A stretch of DNA of 5,887 nucleotides, taken from NCBI RefSeq assembly GCF_020829685.1, contig NZ_JAIVFR010000445.1:1-5887 (forward strand), given 5' to 3'. Shown piece by piece: positions 4,506 to 5,887 of this stretch. Made by a program: the position numbers and the translations under genes. Numbering within the stretch: the first letter of the stretch is position 1; each line of letters opens with the position of its first letter. The stretch comes from Nostoc sp. CHAB 5715 (GTDB lineage: Bacteria > Cyanobacteriota > Cyanobacteriia > Cyanobacteriales > Nostocaceae). The notes under the pieces are model-generated. The model made no database searches. It had not been told where the DNA came from and saw only the letters and a program-made list of their open reading frames with translations.

Positions 4506-5870
4506 ATGAAAAGCACCCAAGGCAAAATCAACGAGCTGCTGACTGAGACAGGATGCGAGCATAATCAGCACAAACAATCCGAAAAGAAAAACAAGTCTTG
4601 CGCTCAACAGGCACAACCTGGCGCGGCTCAAGGGGGCTGCGCTTTTGATGGTGCAATGATTGCCCTAGTGCCGATCGCAGATGCTGCTCATTTAGTCCAC
4701 GGGCCGATCGCTTGTGCTGGTAATTCCTGGGGTAGTCGTGGTAGTCTGTCGTCTGGCCCGCAACTCTACAAAATGGGCTTTACCACTGACTTGGGTGAAA
4801 ATGATGTCATCTTCGGTGGCGAAAAGAAGCTCTACAAAGCGATTCTGGAACTCAAAGAGCGCTACCAACCAGCAGCAGTATTCGTCTATGCCACTTGCGT
4901 TACAGCCCTAATTGGCGATGATATGGATGCTGTCTGCAAAGCGGCGGCTGAAAAAATTGGTATTCCTGTTGTTCCCGTCATTGCACCAGGATTCATTGGC
5001 AGTAAAAATCTAGGCAACCGTTTTGGTGGTGAAGCTTTATTAGAATATGTTGTCGGAACAGCAGAACCGGAACATACAACGCCCTATGATATTAACTTAA
5101 TCGGTGAATACAACATCGCCGGTGAAATGTGGGGAGTAACACCACTGTTAGAAAAATTAGGCATCCGTATTTTGTCTAAAATTACGGGCGATGCTCGCTA
5201 CGATGAAATTCGCTACGCCCACCGCGCCAAGCTCAACGTCATGATCTGCTCACGAGCGTTGCTCAACATGGCAAGAAAGATGGAGGAGCGTTACAACATC
5301 CCTTACATTGAAGAGTCTTTCTACGGCATTGATGATATGAATCGCTGTCTGCGAAACATCGCTGCTAAATTAGGCGATAGCGAAGCGTTAGCGAGTCCTC
5401 GAGCGTCCGCTGATTTACAGGAGCGGACAGAAAAGCTGATTGCAGAAGAAACGGCTGCTTTAGATTTGGCACTAGCTCCCTATCGCGCTCGACTCAAAGG
5501 TAAGCGGGTTGTTTTGTATACTGGTGGTGTCAAGAGTTGGTCGATTATTTCGGCTGCTAGAGACTTAGGCATTGAAGTTGTTGCTACCAGTACTCGGAAA
5601 AGTACTGAAGAAGATAAAGCCAAAATCAAGAAGTTGATTGGCAACGATGGCATCATGCTGGAGAAAGGCAACGCTCAAGAATTGCTACAACTGGTTAAAG
5701 ACACCAAAGCAGATATGCTGATTGCTGGTGGACGTAACCAATACACCGCTTTGAAAGCTCGAATTCCTTTCCTTGATATAAACCAAGAACGCCATCATCC
5801 TCATGCAGGTTATGTGGGATTGATTGAGATGTCGCGGGAACTGTACGAAGCTATCTATAGCCCGATTTGA
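4506..5870 (+). CDS. nifE: FeMo-cofactor scaffold protein NifE, C-terminal tail cut by in-frame TGA
   Basis: NifE pairs with NifN in the scaffold on which the NifB-co precursor is matured to FeMo-co. The 454-residue product belongs to the nitrogenase component 1 family; Cys45 (GGCAFDG), Cys70 ([10 protein letters not shown]), Cys131 ([12 protein letters not shown]) and Cys248 ([10 protein letters not shown]) match the cluster-ligand cysteines of Azotobacter NifE. The Cys-containing N-terminal extension (residues 1-40) is typical. The start at 4506 is supported by homology; upstream is GAGAAGAGAG, a weak binding site. Two oddities: residues 292-302 ([11 protein letters not shown]) are a 33-bp in-frame insertion, and the frame ends at TGA (5868-5870) after LYEAIYSPI, exactly where the family has Trp (SPVW). 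The bases after TGA still read EQIRK in frame, so the normal tail is lost unless TGA is read through or is a sequence error. The protein would be about 20-25 residues short. Confidence 0.95.
   Translation: MKSTQGKINELLTETGCEHNQHKQSEKKNKSCAQQAQPGAAQGGCAFDGAMIALVPIADAAHLVHGPIACAGNSWGSRGSLSSGPQLYKMGFTTDLGENDVIFGGEKKLYKAILELKERYQPAAVFVYATCVTALIGDDMDAVCKAAAEKIGIPVVPVIAPGFIGSKNLGNRFGGEALLEYVVGTAEPEHTTPYDINLIGEYNIAGEMWGVTPLLEKLGIRILSKITGDARYDEIRYAHRAKLNVMICSRALLNMARKMEERYNIPYIEESFYGIDDMNRCLRNIAAKLGDSEALASPRASADLQERTEKLIAEETAALDLALAPYRARLKGKRVVLYTGGVKSWSIISAARDLGIEVVATSTRKSTEEDKAKIKKLIGNDGIMLEKGNAQELLQLVKDTKADMLIAGGRNQYTALKARIPFLDINQERHHPHAGYVGLIEMSRELYEAIYSPI
5379..5411. repeat. 33-bp in-frame insertion in nifE (small dispersed repeat)
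   Basis: The codons for [11 protein letters not shown] (residues 292-302) interrupt a stretch that in NifE relatives, as I recall, runs from AAKLGD directly to a DLQ-R-TEKL-like sequence. The DNA (AGCGAAGCGTTAGCGAGTCC and on) has the GCGATAGCGAAGCGTTAGCG character of repeats scattered through Nostoc and relatives. GAT flanks it on both sides (5376-5378, 5412-5414), which could be a short target duplication. The length is a multiple of three, so the frame is kept. Confidence 0.65.
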
Positions 5871-5887
5871 GAACAAATACGCAAACC
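5871..5887 (+). other. Untranslated remnant of the nifE 3' end
   Basis: The 17 bases after the TGA read GAA CAA ATA CGC AAA CC in the nifE frame, that is EQIRK plus the first two bases of a Pro codon. This fits the NifE tail that normally follows SPVW (EQ-RKPAPW type). It continues past the window edge. Confidence 0.6.

Overview
The window is chromosomal DNA of a heterocyst-forming (Nostocales-type) cyanobacterium, taken across the right-hand end of an unexcised nifD element. This rests on an xisA-type recombinase beside a nifD gene cut at the XisA core site, nif genes whose proteins look like those of Anabaena/Nostoc, heptanucleotide tandem repeats in the intergenic gaps, and a HIP1 octamer (GCGATCGC at 718-725).

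Layout: (1) 1-2003 is the nifK-proximal end of the nifD element. It holds the 3' end of a hypothetical gene with a nuclease-like E-x-K motif (to 263, + strand), then xisA on the minus strand (354-1649). Bases 1650-1992 contain no gene but are rich in signals: a small hairpin (1689-1704), a 25-bp-stem dispersed repeat (1733-1795), and three head-to-tail TGT-N9-ACA sites with exactly 16-bp spacing (1914-1960), which match NtcA/VF1 operators. (2) The 11-bp recombination core GGACTACTCCG (1993-2003) joins the element to the last 52 codons of nifD (to 2152). (3) nifK (2357-3892), a small Mo-nitro_C-like gene (4051-4386) and nifE (4506-5870) follow on the + strand. The three gaps between these genes (204, 158 and 119 bp) are filled with inverted repeats and 7-bp tandem repeats that give G3-N4-type quadruplex motifs.

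How it works together: in vegetative cells nifD is split by the element. In differentiating heterocysts XisA would recombine the core with its partner (outside the window), excise the element and rebuild nifD so that nifD-nifK-orf-nifE lie in line. NifD/NifK form the MoFe protein; NifE with NifN is the scaffold for FeMo-cofactor assembly. The NtcA-like array upstream of xisA offers a link between nitrogen starvation and excision.

Oddities: nifE has a TGA where a conserved Trp codon is expected, and the conserved C-terminal sequence continues in frame after it to the window edge. nifE also carries a 33-bp in-frame insertion that looks like a small dispersed repeat. The region upstream of xisA appears to have lost the N-terminal extension I recall for the Anabaena protein, and holds a palindromic repeat instead. 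The nif/xisA system itself is known; the less described parts are the repeats and the nifE stop.
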